In this document: positions 39,205 to 48,823 of the stretch, in pieces
How the letters are laid out: every line of letters starts with the position of its first letter
Numbering within the stretch: position 1 is the first letter of the stretch
Assembly: GCF_014489575.1 (NCBI RefSeq)
Contig: NZ_CP060789.1
Coordinates: 1,922,001 to 1,986,000, forward strand
DNA length: 64,000 nucleotides
Reading direction: 5' to 3'
Source: Tessaracoccus defluvii
Lineage (GTDB): Bacteria; Actinomycetota; Actinomycetes; Propionibacteriales; Propionibacteriaceae
The notes under the pieces: generated by a model
What the model saw: only the letters and a program-made list of their open reading frames with translations
Database searches by the model: none
What the model was told of the DNA's origin: nothing
Program-made: the position numbers and the translations under genes

Positions 39205-41505
39205 TCAGATGGGCCAGGTGAGGTCGACGGGGCTGCCGTCGCGCAGTTCGACCGTGAGCTCACGGTCGCCGTGGGTCAGCAGGAGTGGCCCGACGCCGCC
39301 CGGTGTGCGGGCCACGACCCGGAGTGTGGTGGGCCGACGGTCCTCCCAGGCGAGGTCGACGACGACGCCGGGGCGGGCGATCAGGCCGCGGACCGAGCCC
39401 CGGGCGAGTCCGGGTGGGAGCGCGGGCAGCAGATCGATCCGCCCCGGCCGGTGGCTCTGGACGAGCGCCTCGAGGAACGCGCCCACGAGGCCGAGGTTGC
39501 CGTCGATCTGGAAGGGAGGGTGGGCCGCGAAGAGGTTCGGGTAGAGGCCGCCGCGCTGCTGCGCATCGGCCGCCGGCCGGCCGACGAGGTCGAGGAGCCG
39601 GCCGACGGCGGCGCCGTCGTGCAGCCGGGCGCGCAGTCCGATCTTCCAGGCCAGCGACCAGCCGGTCGAGTCGTCTCCGCGGGCGTCGAGGGTCCGGGCG
39701 ACGGCGTCGCCGAGGTGCGCCGACTCCAGCCGGCCGGGGTACCAGGGATAGAGGTGCGACACGTGACGGTGCCGGGGGTCGACGGCGACCTCGTCGCGGC
39801 CCCACTCGGCGACGGCACCGTCGGCCCCGACGCGCGGACCGGCCACGCGGCCACGGGCTGCGGCGGCGCGGCGGGCGACGTCGGAGTCGATGCCCAGCTC
39901 GTCGGCGAGCTCCCCCACGAGGGCGAACACGTCACGGATGAGCGCCCGGTCCAGGGCGGAGCCGCAGGTCACCGAGGTGATCCGCTCGGCGCGGCGGAAC
40001 TGGTTCTCCGGTGAGGTCGACGGCGCCGTCGTCAGTCCCGAGCCGTCGTCGACGAGCCAGTCGAGCAGGAACGCCGCGCACCCCTCGACGACGGGCCAGA
40101 AGCGGCGGGCGACGGCGTCGTCCATCGAGCCGAAACGGCGGTGCTCGTCGAACTGGCACACCAGCCAGGCACCGCCCAACGCCCACTGCGACCAGGACGC
40201 GTCGCCTCCGGTCGGCAGCGTGTACGCCCACACGTCGGAGTTGTGATGCGCGACCCAGCCGTCCGCCCCGTAGAGCCGGCGCGCCGTGTCGGCACCCCGC
40301 CGAGCCATCGCCTCGAGCTGCGGCAACAGCGCCAGGTGCGCCTCCCCGACACCGGCCGGCTCGGCCCCCCAGTAGTTCATGGGCAGATTGATGTTGAGCG
40401 TGTAGTTCGACGACCACGGAGGCCGGAACTCCGCGTTCCAGATGCCCTGCAGGGTGGCCGGCGGCCCGTCCGGACGCGACGAGGCCAGCAGCAGGTACCG
40501 GCCGTACTCGACCAGGAGGGCGAGCAGCGCAGGGTCGCCGGCGACGAGCCCGCCGTTGGCGTCCGCTGCGCGGTAGCGCTGATCCGGGTCGAGGCCTGTC
40601 GCCTCGTCTCCGAGGTCGACGGCGAACGCGCCGGCACGCAGCCGATGGGCCTCCACGTGGGTGGCCAGGGCGGCGTCGACGTCGAGCCCTTCCAGCCGGG
40701 CGGCCGCCCGCTCGACGGCGATCGCGGCGTCCGACGGCGCCCGGTCGGCCGCGACGAAGGTGGACTCGATCGCCAGAGCGATCCGGACGACGGTCGCTCC
40801 GGCGACGACGACCGCGTCACCGTCCACGTCGGCCGCACCGTCATGGTCGACGGCGAGTCGCACCGCCAGCCCCACCGGGGTCTCCCCCGGCAGGTCCCAG
40901 ACGGGGCTGGCGACGTCCGGCTCGTGGGGCGGGGCCGCGTCGGCGGGCAGCCGCAGCACCCAGGCACCGCCCGCGACGTCAACGGCGGCACGCTCAACGC
41001 GCAGACCGGTGCCGAGGTCGACGCGGACCGTGAACGGCGTTGCGGCCCGGAGCGCCAGCAGGACGGCATCGTCGGCCGCGCCGACCGCCGCCTCGCCCGA
41101 GACGGCGCGGCCCGGGGCCGTGAGCTCGCACCGGTGCACGCCGTCGTGCAGGTCGAGCGTGCGCGTGACGCCGTCGAACGGTTCGGAGAAGGTGACGGCC
41201 AGCTCCCCCACGGGCAGGAACGACTGCGAGTAGCCGTGTTGCAGCGGGCGCAGTGCCTCCTCGGCGTCCAGGGGGCGGTCGGCCGCGAGCGCCGCCCGCG
41301 CGCCCGCCAGCGCGGAGGCCGCGACGTCGGGCTCCACGAGGTCGCGGAGCGCCGAGGCGGGGCTGCCCGACCAGGCCGTCGCCTCGTTCAGCCCGAGCCT
41401 GATGGAGGCCTCGTCGGCCCCGACCATCACCCCGAGGCGGCCGTTGCCCAGCGGGAGACGGTCGAGCCAGTCCCGCGAGGGGCGGCGGTAGCGCAGCTCA
41501 GCCAT
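39205..41505 (-). CDS. GH95 alpha-L-fucosidase
   Basis: 766 residues, no signal peptide. The opening WLDRLPLGNGRLG and the (alpha/alpha)6-barrel motifs are typical of GH95. Residues matching the Bifidobacterium AfcA mechanism are present: Glu500 (TSPENQF), Asn371/Asn373 (LNINLPMNYW) and Asp668 (QIDGNLG). GH95 enzymes are inverting and mostly cleave alpha-1,2-fucose, as in blood-group H, 2'-fucosyllactose or xyloglucan side chains; some members act on galactose, so substrate needs assay. The ATG overlaps the LacI stop by 8 bases, an operon. Confidence 0.9.
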   Translation of the reverse strand: MAELRYRRPSRDWLDRLPLGNGRLGVMVGADEASIRLGLNEATAWSGSPASALRDLVEPDVAASALAGARAALAADRPLDAEEALRPLQHGYSQSFLPVGELAVTFSEPFDGVTRTLDLHDGVHRCELTAPGRAVSGEAAVGAADDAVLLALRAATPFTVRVDLGTGLRVERAAVDVAGGAWVLRLPADAAPPHEPDVASPVWDLPGETPVGLAVRLAVDHDGAADVDGDAVVVAGATVVRIALAIESTFVAADRAPSDAAIAVERAAARLEGLDVDAALATHVEAHRLRAGAFAVDLGDEATGLDPDQRYRAADANGGLVAGDPALLALLVEYGRYLLLASSRPDGPPATLQGIWNAEFRPPWSSNYTLNINLPMNYWGAEPAGVGEAHLALLPQLEAMARRGADTARRLYGADGWVAHHNSDVWAYTLPTGGDASWSQWALGGAWLVCQFDEHRRFGSMDDAVARRFWPVVEGCAAFLLDWLVDDGSGLTTAPSTSPENQFRRAERITSVTCGSALDRALIRDVFALVGELADELGIDSDVARRAAAARGRVAGPRVGADGAVAEWGRDEVAVDPRHRHVSHLYPWYPGRLESAHLGDAVARTLDARGDDSTGWSLAWKIGLRARLHDGAAVGRLLDLVGRPAADAQQRGGLYPNLFAAHPPFQIDGNLGLVGAFLEALVQSHRPGRIDLLPALPPGLARGSVRGLIARPGVVVDLAWEDRRPTTLRVVARTPGGVGPLLLTHGDRELTVELRDGSPVDLTWPI

Positions 41506-42508
41506 CGGCGACGGGGGCCTGCGCGATGCTCCCGTGGTCGACGAGTTCGGGCGCGATCAGCCGTACCCCGGGCCGCGTGGCGCTGTCGGTGGCCAGCTCG
41601 ACGGCGAGGTCGCACGAGCGCTGCGCGACGAGGGGTACCGCGTCCATGGGGACAGGCAGGCGCGCGGTGTCGAAGGAGGCGCCGACCGAGATCAGGGAGA
41701 CGTCGCCGGGGACCGTGAGGCCGCGCCGGGCAACCGCCTCGAGCACCACCTCATGTTCGTCCTCGCCGTTGTGCAGCGCGATCGCGGTCACCCCACGCGC
41801 CAGCAGCGCGTCCAGCGCGTGCACCACCTGGAGCGCGAGCGAACCGTCGCCGGAGAGGGGCTCGAAGTGTGCCTCGAGCCCGCGCTCCTGCGCCCTGGTC
41901 AGGAAACCGTCGCGGACGCGGGGCGGGAAGTTCGACACCTCGTAGGCATCGGCGGCGTGCCCCAGGAGCCCGATCGTCCGATGCCCGGCCTCGGCAAACG
42001 CGTCGACGGCGAGTGCGCCGGCCGCCACGAAATCGAGGTCCACGCAGACGAGCCCTTCCGAGCTCTCGGGGACGCCGATGAACACGGTGGGGAGATCGAG
42101 GCTGCGCGCCAGGTCAGCGCGCACGTCGTCGGGCGCGACGTCGAGGACGAGGATCCCGTCGACGAGCCCCGAGAGCGCGACGCGCGACATGCCCGGCGCC
42201 GCGTCCTCGTCGGTCAGCAGGAGGATGTCGTAGCCGAGGCGGCGCGCAGCGACGGAGGCCGCCAGGACGAAGGTCATGTGGGTCGGCGCATGCGTGTACT
42301 CGTGCAGCGGTTCGGTGAGGGCCAGAATCCGCGTCTGCTTGCCCGCGAGAGCCCTGGCCCGTGCGTTGGGGGTGTAGCCGAGTCGCTCCACGGTCTCCTG
42401 GACGCGGCGGCGGGTCTCCTCCGTGACGGGCCGCTTCCCGCTCAGCGCATATGACACCGTGCTGATCGACACGCCGGCGGCCTTCGCGACCTCGTTGATT
42501 CCCACCAT
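41498..42508 (-). CDS. LacI-family transcriptional regulator
   Basis: 336 residues. The N-terminal HTH and hinge are GINEVAKAAGVSISTVSYAL and RRRVQETVERLGYTPN. The periplasmic-binding-like effector domain follows (about 60-330). The start is the ATG at 42508; the longer frame from 42622 runs through the operator region. It very likely represses its own unit (GH95, GH1) and the divergent MFS/GH2 unit through the operators at 42533-42546 and 42603-42616, with a fucosylated sugar or breakdown product as inducer (inferred). Confidence 0.92.
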   Translation of the reverse strand: MVGINEVAKAAGVSISTVSYALSGKRPVTEETRRRVQETVERLGYTPNARARALAGKQTRILALTEPLHEYTHAPTHMTFVLAASVAARRLGYDILLLTDEDAAPGMSRVALSGLVDGILVLDVAPDDVRADLARSLDLPTVFIGVPESSEGLVCVDLDFVAAGALAVDAFAEAGHRTIGLLGHAADAYEVSNFPPRVRDGFLTRAQERGLEAHFEPLSGDGSLALQVVHALDALLARGVTAIALHNGEDEHEVVLEAVARRGLTVPGDVSLISVGASFDTARLPVPMDAVPLVAQRSCDLAVELATDSATRPGVRLIAPELVDHGSIAQAPVADG

Positions 42509-42532
42509 GGGACCTGGACCTCTTCGTCTTTG

Positions 42533-42546
42533 TCGAAACGCTTCGA
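42533..42546. promoter_or_regulatory. LacI-type operator O1
   Basis: TCGAAACGCTTCGA, an almost perfect palindrome with the central CG step typical of LacI/GalR operators, 24 bp upstream of the regulator gene. Confidence 0.7.
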
Positions 42547-42602
42547 CTGATTGAACCATGTCGGGGGTTGCCCGAACAACCCCTGCGGCACACCATGACA
42601 CC

Positions 42603-42616
42603 GGGAAACGCTTGCC
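42603..42616. promoter_or_regulatory. LacI-type operator O2
   Basis: GGGAAACGCTTGCC shares the core GAAACGCTT with O1, 70 bp away (about seven helical turns), on the MFS side. Confidence 0.6.
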
Positions 42617-42714
42617 TACCAACGGCCACCCCTGCCGGCCTCATCGCCGCCCCTCATACTACTTACCCACCGGTCAGTTTTCCTCCAGGCAAGGCGCCCC
42701 TTCTCCCCCACCGC

Positions 42715-42720
42715 TACGGT
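42715..42720 (+). promoter_or_regulatory. -10 box of the MFS gene
   Basis: TACGGT, spacer GTCGGCC, ATG at 42728. Confidence 0.4.
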
Positions 42721-42727
42721 GTCGGCC

Positions 42728-44022
42728 ATGGAGGCACCACGGATCCCACGTCGGCTCTGGCTCTGGGCCGTGGTTCTCGGCCTGACCGGCCAGCTGACGT
42801 GGACGATCGAGAACATGTACCTCAACGTGTTCGTCTACGAGACGATCACCGACAATGCCGCCGTCCTCGCGACCCTCGTCGCTGCCAGCGCCTTCGCCGC
42901 CACCGTCGCCACGTTCCTCGCCGGCGCCTGGTCCGACCGCACGGGGCGACGCAAGCGGTTCATCGCGCTGGGCTACATCGCGTGGGGGCTCAGCACGGCC
43001 GCCTTCGGCCTGGTCGACGTCGGCTTCCTCCACCGGCTGGCGCCTGCCGCCGACGCGGTGGTGCTCGCGGTCATCGCGATCGTCCTCATCGACTGCGTGA
43101 TGAGCGCGCTGGGCGCCACCGCCAACGACGCGGCCTTCAACGCCTGGGTCACGGACTCTACAGACGAACACAACCGCGGCCGCATCGACGGCGTGCTCTC
43201 AACCTTCCCGCTCCTGGCCATGCTCATCGTCTTCGGCGCCCTCGACCCCTCACCCAGCAGGGCCAGTGGCGCACGTTCTTCGGCATCCTCGGGGCGCTGA
43301 CGGTCCTGGTCGGCCTGGCCGCCCTGGTCTGGCTCCGCGACGCGGGTTCCCCCCGCCCGAGCGGCTCCTACCTCTCGACGGTGATCAACGGGCTCCGGCC
43401 GACGTCGGTCCGGGCCAACCCGCGGCTGTATCTGACGCTGGCGGCGTGGGCGGTGCTGGGTTCCAGCACGCAGGTGTTCATCCCGTACCTCATCATCTAC
43501 GTCACGCGTTTCCTGCGGATCGACAACTATCCGATCGTCCTGGCCGCGACCCTCATCGGCGCGGCGGTGGTCGGTGTGCTCGGCGGCCGCGTGATCGACC
43601 GGGTCGGCGCCGACCGCACCCTGCTGCCAGCCATGGGCTGCTACGTGGTCGGGCTGCTGGCGATGTTCATCGCCCGCAACCCCCTGACCGTCATCGCCTC
43701 CGGCATCGTCGTGCTGGGCTTCTTCATGGTCGGCGGGGCAGCCCTGGCCGTGGCGGTGCGCAACCTGACTCCCCCGCGCCGGGCCGGCGAGGTGCAGGGC
43801 CTCCGTATGATCGCGATGGTCCTGATCCCCATGCTGGTGGGTCCGTGGATCGGCGCGGCCGTCATCAGCGGCGCCGCCGAGACCTATGTCGAGCTCGGCG
43901 TGGTCAGGCAGGTACCGACCCCCTGGATCTTCCCGGCCGCCGCGGCCGTCGCCGTCCTCATCCTCATTCCGGCCCGCCTCCTGCGGCACACCCCGACCCC
44001 CGACCTGATGGAGTCCCGATGA
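42728..44022 (+). CDS. MFS transporter (sugar uptake, predicted), frameshifted
   Basis: The first ~173 residues ([19 protein letters not shown] to VFGALDP) are in one frame. The rest, [16 protein letters not shown] to the end, is in the next. One missing C in the four-C run at 43246-43249 explains it. The restored ~431-residue protein has about 12 helices and the loop motif [15 protein letters not shown] (MFS motif A) after helix 2. Its place behind the LacI operators and before the GH2 fusion suggests import of a glycoside. Stop overlaps the next start (ATGA). Confidence 0.78.
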
Positions 44023-46808
44023 CGCTGATCACCCGCTGGGGTGCCGAGCTCGACGCTGCTAATCCCCTCCCCGAGTACCCGCGGCCGCAACTGGTGCGCG
44101 GATCGCACCTGAGCCTCAACGGGCCCTGGGACTACGCCTTCGTCCCCGCGGACCGTCGTGAGGCGCCGTCGGAGTGGGACGGCAGGATCACCGTCCCCTT
44201 CTCGCCGGAGGCCCCACTCTCCGGCGTCGGCCGGACCCTGCGTCCCGACGAGTTCCTCTGGTACCGGCGCGCCCTGCGGATCCCCGAGGGCTTCGCCCGC
44301 GACCGGCTCCTGCTCCACTTCGGCGCCGTCGACCAGGACGCAGAGGTGTTCGTCGACGGCGAACCGGTCGGCTCCCACCGCGGCGGGTATCTCCCGTTCA
44401 GCGTCGACGTGACGGGCGCCGCGGACGGGCGTGACCACGAGCTGACGGTGCGGGTCCGCGACGTCACCGACACGAGCTGGCGCAGCCGCGGCAAGCAGAA
44501 ACTCGACCCCGACGGCATCTGGTACACCCCGCAGTCGGGGATCTGGCAGTCCGTGTGGTGCGAGGCCGTTCCTGCCCGCCACGTGGAGTCCCTGACCCTC
44601 ACGCCCGACGTCGACGGCGGCCGCGTCAGCGTCACCGTGCACGCCGCCGCGGGGGCGCCCGCCACCGTGACCGTGCTGGCGGCCGGCGCGGAGGTCGCCC
44701 GGGCGGGCGTCGCGGTCGGCGTCGCCGTCGACCTCACCCTCGGCGCCACGCCCCGGCTGTGGACGCCCGAGGATCCGTTCCTCTACGACGTGCGCGTCGA
44801 ACTCGACGACGACGTCGTCACGAGCTATTTCGGCCACCGGTCGATCGCCGTCGGCCCCGACGCCCACGGGCGCACCCGGCTGCTGCTGAACGGTCGGCCG
44901 TATCTCCACGCCGGGCTCCTCGACCAGGGCTACTGGCCCGACGGTCTGTACACGGCGCCGTCGGACGAGGCCCTGATCGACGATATCGCGACGGCGAAGT
45001 CGCTGGGCTTCACGATGCTGCGCAAGCACATCAAGATCGAGCCGCTGCGCTGGTACCACCACTGCGACCGGCTGGGGATGCTGGTCTGGCAGGACATGGT
45101 CAACGGTGGCCGCACCTACCGACCTGCCGTGATCCAGGCGCCGGTGGTCCTGCCGATCCGGATCGACGACACCCGCCATTCAGCGTTCGGGCGCCAGGAC
45201 GCCGAGGGCCGCGACGAGTTCCTGCGGGAGGCCGACGAGACGGTGACCCTCCTGCGCAACGCGCCCAGCGTCGTCGTCTGGGTGCCCTTCAACGAGGGCT
45301 GGGGTCAGTTCGACTCGCTCGCCGTGACCGACAGGATCCGCGCCCTCGACCCGACCCGTCCCGTCGACCACGCCTCCGGCTGGCACGACCAGGGCGGCGG
45401 CGATCTGGCGAGCCGTCACGTCTACTTCCGCCGCTACCGGCTGTCCGACGCCGACGCCGCCGACGAGCGGGCCGCGGCGCTGTCCGAGTACGGCGGGTAC
45501 TCGCACCGCGTCGACGGCCACACCTGGACCGACGCCGAGTTCGGCTACCGCCGCTACGCGGATCGCGGCGACTTCGAGCTGGCCTTCCTCCGGCTGCAGC
45601 ACGAGGAGGTCGCGCCCGCCATCGACGACGGCCTCGCCGCGTTCGTCTACACGCAGCTGGCCGATGTGGAGTCGGAGACCAACGGCCTGCTCACGTACGA
45701 CAGGAAGGTGGTGAAGGTCGACGCGGACCGGCTCCGCGCGTCCAACGCCCGGCTCCGGTCCCGCCACGACGTCGCCGCGGGGCTGAGCGCGCCGGGTCCG
45801 GTCGCCGTCGTCGAGCGGGAGATCACGGCGCCGGTCAGCCTGACGCTGCCGGACGGCTCGCTGAACCCGGCCGCCGTGGGCTGGTCACGGACGCCGCTGG
45901 TCACGACCGACGGGATCGGCGGCCGCTCCGGCTGGGGCCGCAACAAGCGGTGGGAGTACTGGTGCGTCACCACCCCCACGCACATCGTGGGGCTCACGGT
46001 GTCGAGCCTCGACTACGCGGCGGTGCACGGCATCTGGCTGCTCGACCGGGCCACCGGCGAGACCATCGCCCACGACGCCATCGGCGTGCTGGGTGGCAGC
46101 GCGACGCTGCCGGGCACCACCGGCGGCGGGCCGTCGCGGGCACGGACCCGGGATGTCTCCATCGCCCTCGACGACGACGCCGGCGGCACCCGGCTCCGCG
46201 CCCGCGGCGCGCGGGTCGAGCTCGACATCTACGCCCACCTTCCCGCCGGGCACGAACGCCTCGGCGTCGTCGTCCCGTGGGACGAGCGGCGCTTCCAGTA
46301 CACCGTCAAGGACGTGGCCCGGCCCGCGACGGGCTGGATCGCCGTCGACGGCGTCCGGCACTCCGTCGCCGGGGAGGACGCCTGGGCGACGCTGGACCAC
46401 GGCCGCGGCCGCTGGCCCTACGACATCACCTGGAACTGGGGTGCGGGCTCCGGCATGGTCGACGGACGGGTCGTCGGCATCCAGCTCGGCGGCAAGTGGA
46501 CCGACGGGACCGGCTCGGTGGAGAACTCCCTGCTGGTCGGCCGCCGGCTCCACAAGATCAGCGAGGAGCTGGTCTGGGACTACGACACGGACGCGGCCAT
46601 GCGGCCGTGGCGGATCAACGGGGAGCGGGTGGAGCTCACCCTGACGCCCTTCCACGTCAAGGAGTCCTCCATCGACCTCAAGGTGTTCTCGAACGACACC
46701 TGCCAGGTGTTCGGTCACTGGTCGGGCCGGGTGCGCGACGACGCCGGCGGATGGGTGCGGGTGGCCGACGTCACGGGCTGGGTGGAGCACGTGCACAACC
46801 GCTGGTGA
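44019..46808 (+). CDS. GH2 glycoside hydrolase fused to a C-terminal DUF2804 domain
   Basis: 929 residues in one uninterrupted frame. Residues about 1-270 are the GH2 sugar-binding and immunoglobulin-like domains ([31 protein letters not shown]). Residues 270-580 are the TIM barrel, with [14 protein letters not shown] (acid/base Glu region) and the later [11 protein letters not shown] (candidate nucleophile Glu). From about 600 to the end lies a DUF2804-like domain: [54 protein letters not shown] and the C-terminal [16 protein letters not shown]2804 has no assigned function and is normally a separate protein. No signal peptide. Beta-glycosidase activity is predicted; glycone unknown. Confidence 0.85.
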   Translation: MTLITRWGAELDAANPLPEYPRPQLVRGSHLSLNGPWDYAFVPADRREAPSEWDGRITVPFSPEAPLSGVGRTLRPDEFLWYRRALRIPEGFARDRLLLHFGAVDQDAEVFVDGEPVGSHRGGYLPFSVDVTGAADGRDHELTVRVRDVTDTSWRSRGKQKLDPDGIWYTPQSGIWQSVWCEAVPARHVESLTLTPDVDGGRVSVTVHAAAGAPATVTVLAAGAEVARAGVAVGVAVDLTLGATPRLWTPEDPFLYDVRVELDDDVVTSYFGHRSIAVGPDAHGRTRLLLNGRPYLHAGLLDQGYWPDGLYTAPSDEALIDDIATAKSLGFTMLRKHIKIEPLRWYHHCDRLGMLVWQDMVNGGRTYRPAVIQAPVVLPIRIDDTRHSAFGRQDAEGRDEFLREADETVTLLRNAPSVVVWVPFNEGWGQFDSLAVTDRIRALDPTRPVDHASGWHDQGGGDLASRHVYFRRYRLSDADAADERAAALSEYGGYSHRVDGHTWTDAEFGYRRYADRGDFELAFLRLQHEEVAPAIDDGLAAFVYTQLADVESETNGLLTYDRKVVKVDADRLRASNARLRSRHDVAAGLSAPGPVAVVEREITAPVSLTLPDGSLNPAAVGWSRTPLVTTDGIGGRSGWGRNKRWEYWCVTTPTHIVGLTVSSLDYAAVHGIWLLDRATGETIAHDAIGVLGGSATLPGTTGGGPSRARTRDVSIALDDDAGGTRLRARGARVELDIYAHLPAGHERLGVVVPWDERRFQYTVKDVARPATGWIAVDGVRHSVAGEDAWATLDHGRGRWPYDITWNWGAGSGMVDGRVVGIQLGGKWTDGTGSVENSLLVGRRLHKISEELVWDYDTDAAMRPWRINGERVELTLTPFHVKESSIDLKVFSNDTCQVFGHWSGRVRDDAGGWVRVADVTGWVEHVHNRW

Positions 46809-46821
46809 CCGGCCCCACAGC

Positions 46822-46827
46822 TACCCT
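46822..46827 (+). promoter_or_regulatory. -10 box of the DUF2207 gene
   Basis: TACCCT, spacer CGGACG, GTG at 46834; the gene may therefore be expressed independently of the GH2 gene. Confidence 0.35.
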
Positions 46828-46833
46828 CGGACG

Positions 46834-48798
46834 GTGCTGCACGATATCCGCCGGTGGATCGCCTACCCCCTCATCGCCGTCGCGCTGTGCCTGATCGCAG
46901 GCCTGGCCGCCGGGACGGGGCCGAAGGCGCCTGAGCCGGACGGCGACATGACGGTCGACAGCTTCGACGCCGTCTACGCGCTCGAGACCGGCGCGCACGG
47001 CACGCTCAACGCGCGCGTCACCGAGACGATCGCCGTCGACATGGCCGACGGCGATCGGCACGGGATCGTCAGAACGATTCCGCTGCGCTACGAGTCGCAC
47101 ACCATCGGGGTCTCCGGGATCCAGGTAGAGGGCCGCCTCCGCATGGACGGCGACGCCGCCCCCGCCGACGACTGGCGGACCGTCGAGAAGCGGAACCTCA
47201 GCGACGGCGACGACACGATCGAGCTGCGGATCGGCTCGGACCGCACGACTCTCCACGAGGGCACGCAGGAGTACCGGATCACCTACCTGCTCTCCGACAT
47301 CGCTCTCAACAGGGGCGACGGCGCCCAGGAGCTGTACCTGGACGTCAACGGCACCGGCTGGGGAACGCCCTTCGGGCGCGTGACCGCCTCGGTGCAGGTG
47401 CCCCGCCCCCTCGCTGACCGCCTGAACGGCGACACCGCCTGCTACGCGGGGCCTCCCGGATCGACACAGACCTGCCGGACGGAGACCAGCGGCACCGACC
47501 CCGTCGACCTGTACAGCAAAGCCGTCCACCTCAGGCAGTTCGAGACGATGACGATCGCCGTCGGCTTCGCGCCGGGGACGTTCGCCACGGCGTACACCCC
47601 CACCGACCACGTTGTCGCCGGCGCCGTGTGGCTCGCCGTCCCGCCGGCACTCGCGCTGCTGGCCCTGCTGATCGTGACGGTGCCGCCCCTGATCGGCCGC
47701 TACCTCCGCAGCCGCCCGGTGCTCGTTGTCGACTACGAGCCGCCCGCGGACATCGAACCCCTGGTCGCGGCGGAGGTGTGGGGCGTGCCCGGCCGCGGGC
47801 TCACCGCCCAGCTGCTGGCGTCGGTCGTCCGCGGCGAGGCCCGGATCACGACGGCGGAGCCGGCGGGGTCCGAGGCGTCGCCGGGCCGTGAGCGATCCGG
47901 CCGTCGCAAACTCACCCGGCTGGCAAGCTCGCTGCGGGTCGACGGCCTGGAGGAACTCGACGACCGCTGGACGGGATCGTTGATGCGCGGCATGTTCGCG
48001 GGCCGCAGCCTGCATGAGCCCAACCTCAGCGCCTCGCTGCTCGACCGCCGCCGCTCGATCGTCAACGGTGCGGGCCAGCGCTACCACGGCGGCGGCGCGG
48101 GCTGGTTCCTCCCCGCCTACATCGCGCTGATCATGGTGGCCATCGCCTGCACTCTGTTCGCCGTCCGCTTCCACGAGGCGCCGCTGGTCTGGGCTCTGAC
48201 TTCCACCCTCGTCGCGACGCTGCTGCTGGTGGCCGCGCTCTACCGGACCCCGACCTCCGGGCGGCTGACGCCCGCCGGCGAGGCCACCTATCAGCACCTG
48301 CGGGGGCTCGAACGGTTCATGACGATGTCGGAGGGCGAACGCATCGCCTGGCTGCAGGGCACGGCCACCGCCCCGCGGGTGGGGGACGGCGACGACGAGG
48401 TCCTCCTGAAGCTCTACGAGCCGCTGCTCCCGTACGCCGTCATCTTCGGGCTGGAACGCAGCTGGGCCCGGCTGATCGGGGAGCACCATCGTGCGGTGCC
48501 CGGCCGGGCCGACTGGGTCGCCGCACTGCCGGCTGTCCCGCTGGGCGACGTGGTCGCCTCGCTGGCCGGCGACGTCGGGGAGCGCCGCATCCGGGGGCAG
48601 GCGATGGCTGGCGTCAACCACGGCATCAGCCGGGCGGCAGAGGCGACCGGTCGGAGCGTCTCCAACGCCTTCCAGAGCGCGGGCGACGGCGGTTCCCGGG
48701 GCGGCGGCGGCTGGTCCGGCGGCGGCTCCAGCGGCGGTTCGAGTGGCGGCGGACGCGCCGGAGGCGGCATGGGCGGAGGCGGCGGCTCCAGCTGGTGA
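46834..48798 (+). CDS. DUF2207 membrane protein with Gly/Ser-rich tail
   Basis: 654 residues from GTG. An N-terminal signal anchor (9-28) precedes an extracytoplasmic beta-rich DUF2207 domain (about 40-250). Then come a helix at 262-288, a cytoplasmic segment, two more helices at about 425-470, and a long C-terminal region ending in an extreme Gly/Ser tail (GGGSSGGSSGGG...). This architecture is typical of DUF2207 proteins, whose function is unknown; envelope maintenance has been proposed. Its link to the neighbouring sugar genes is only positional. Confidence 0.8.
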   Translation: MLHDIRRWIAYPLIAVALCLIAGLAAGTGPKAPEPDGDMTVDSFDAVYALETGAHGTLNARVTETIAVDMADGDRHGIVRTIPLRYESHTIGVSGIQVEGRLRMDGDAAPADDWRTVEKRNLSDGDDTIELRIGSDRTTLHEGTQEYRITYLLSDIALNRGDGAQELYLDVNGTGWGTPFGRVTASVQVPRPLADRLNGDTACYAGPPGSTQTCRTETSGTDPVDLYSKAVHLRQFETMTIAVGFAPGTFATAYTPTDHVVAGAVWLAVPPALALLALLIVTVPPLIGRYLRSRPVLVVDYEPPADIEPLVAAEVWGVPGRGLTAQLLASVVRGEARITTAEPAGSEASPGRERSGRRKLTRLASSLRVDGLEELDDRWTGSLMRGMFAGRSLHEPNLSASLLDRRRSIVNGAGQRYHGGGAGWFLPAYIALIMVAIACTLFAVRFHEAPLVWALTSTLVATLLLVAALYRTPTSGRLTPAGEATYQHLRGLERFMTMSEGERIAWLQGTATAPRVGDGDDEVLLKLYEPLLPYAVIFGLERSWARLIGEHHRAVPGRADWVAALPAVPLGDVVASLAGDVGERRIRGQAMAGVNHGISRAAEATGRSVSNAFQSAGDGGSRGGGGWSGGGSSGGSSGGGRAGGGMGGGGGSSW

Positions 48799-48805
48799 GC
48801 CGCCG

Positions 48806-48823
48806 CCCGGCCATGCGGCCGGG
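48806..48823. terminator. convergent hairpin between DUF2207 and GH29 genes
   Basis: CCCGGCC, loop ATGC, GGCCGGG, sited exactly in the 25-bp gap between the two stop codons. No T run, so a weak or rho-assisted terminator. Confidence 0.45.
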
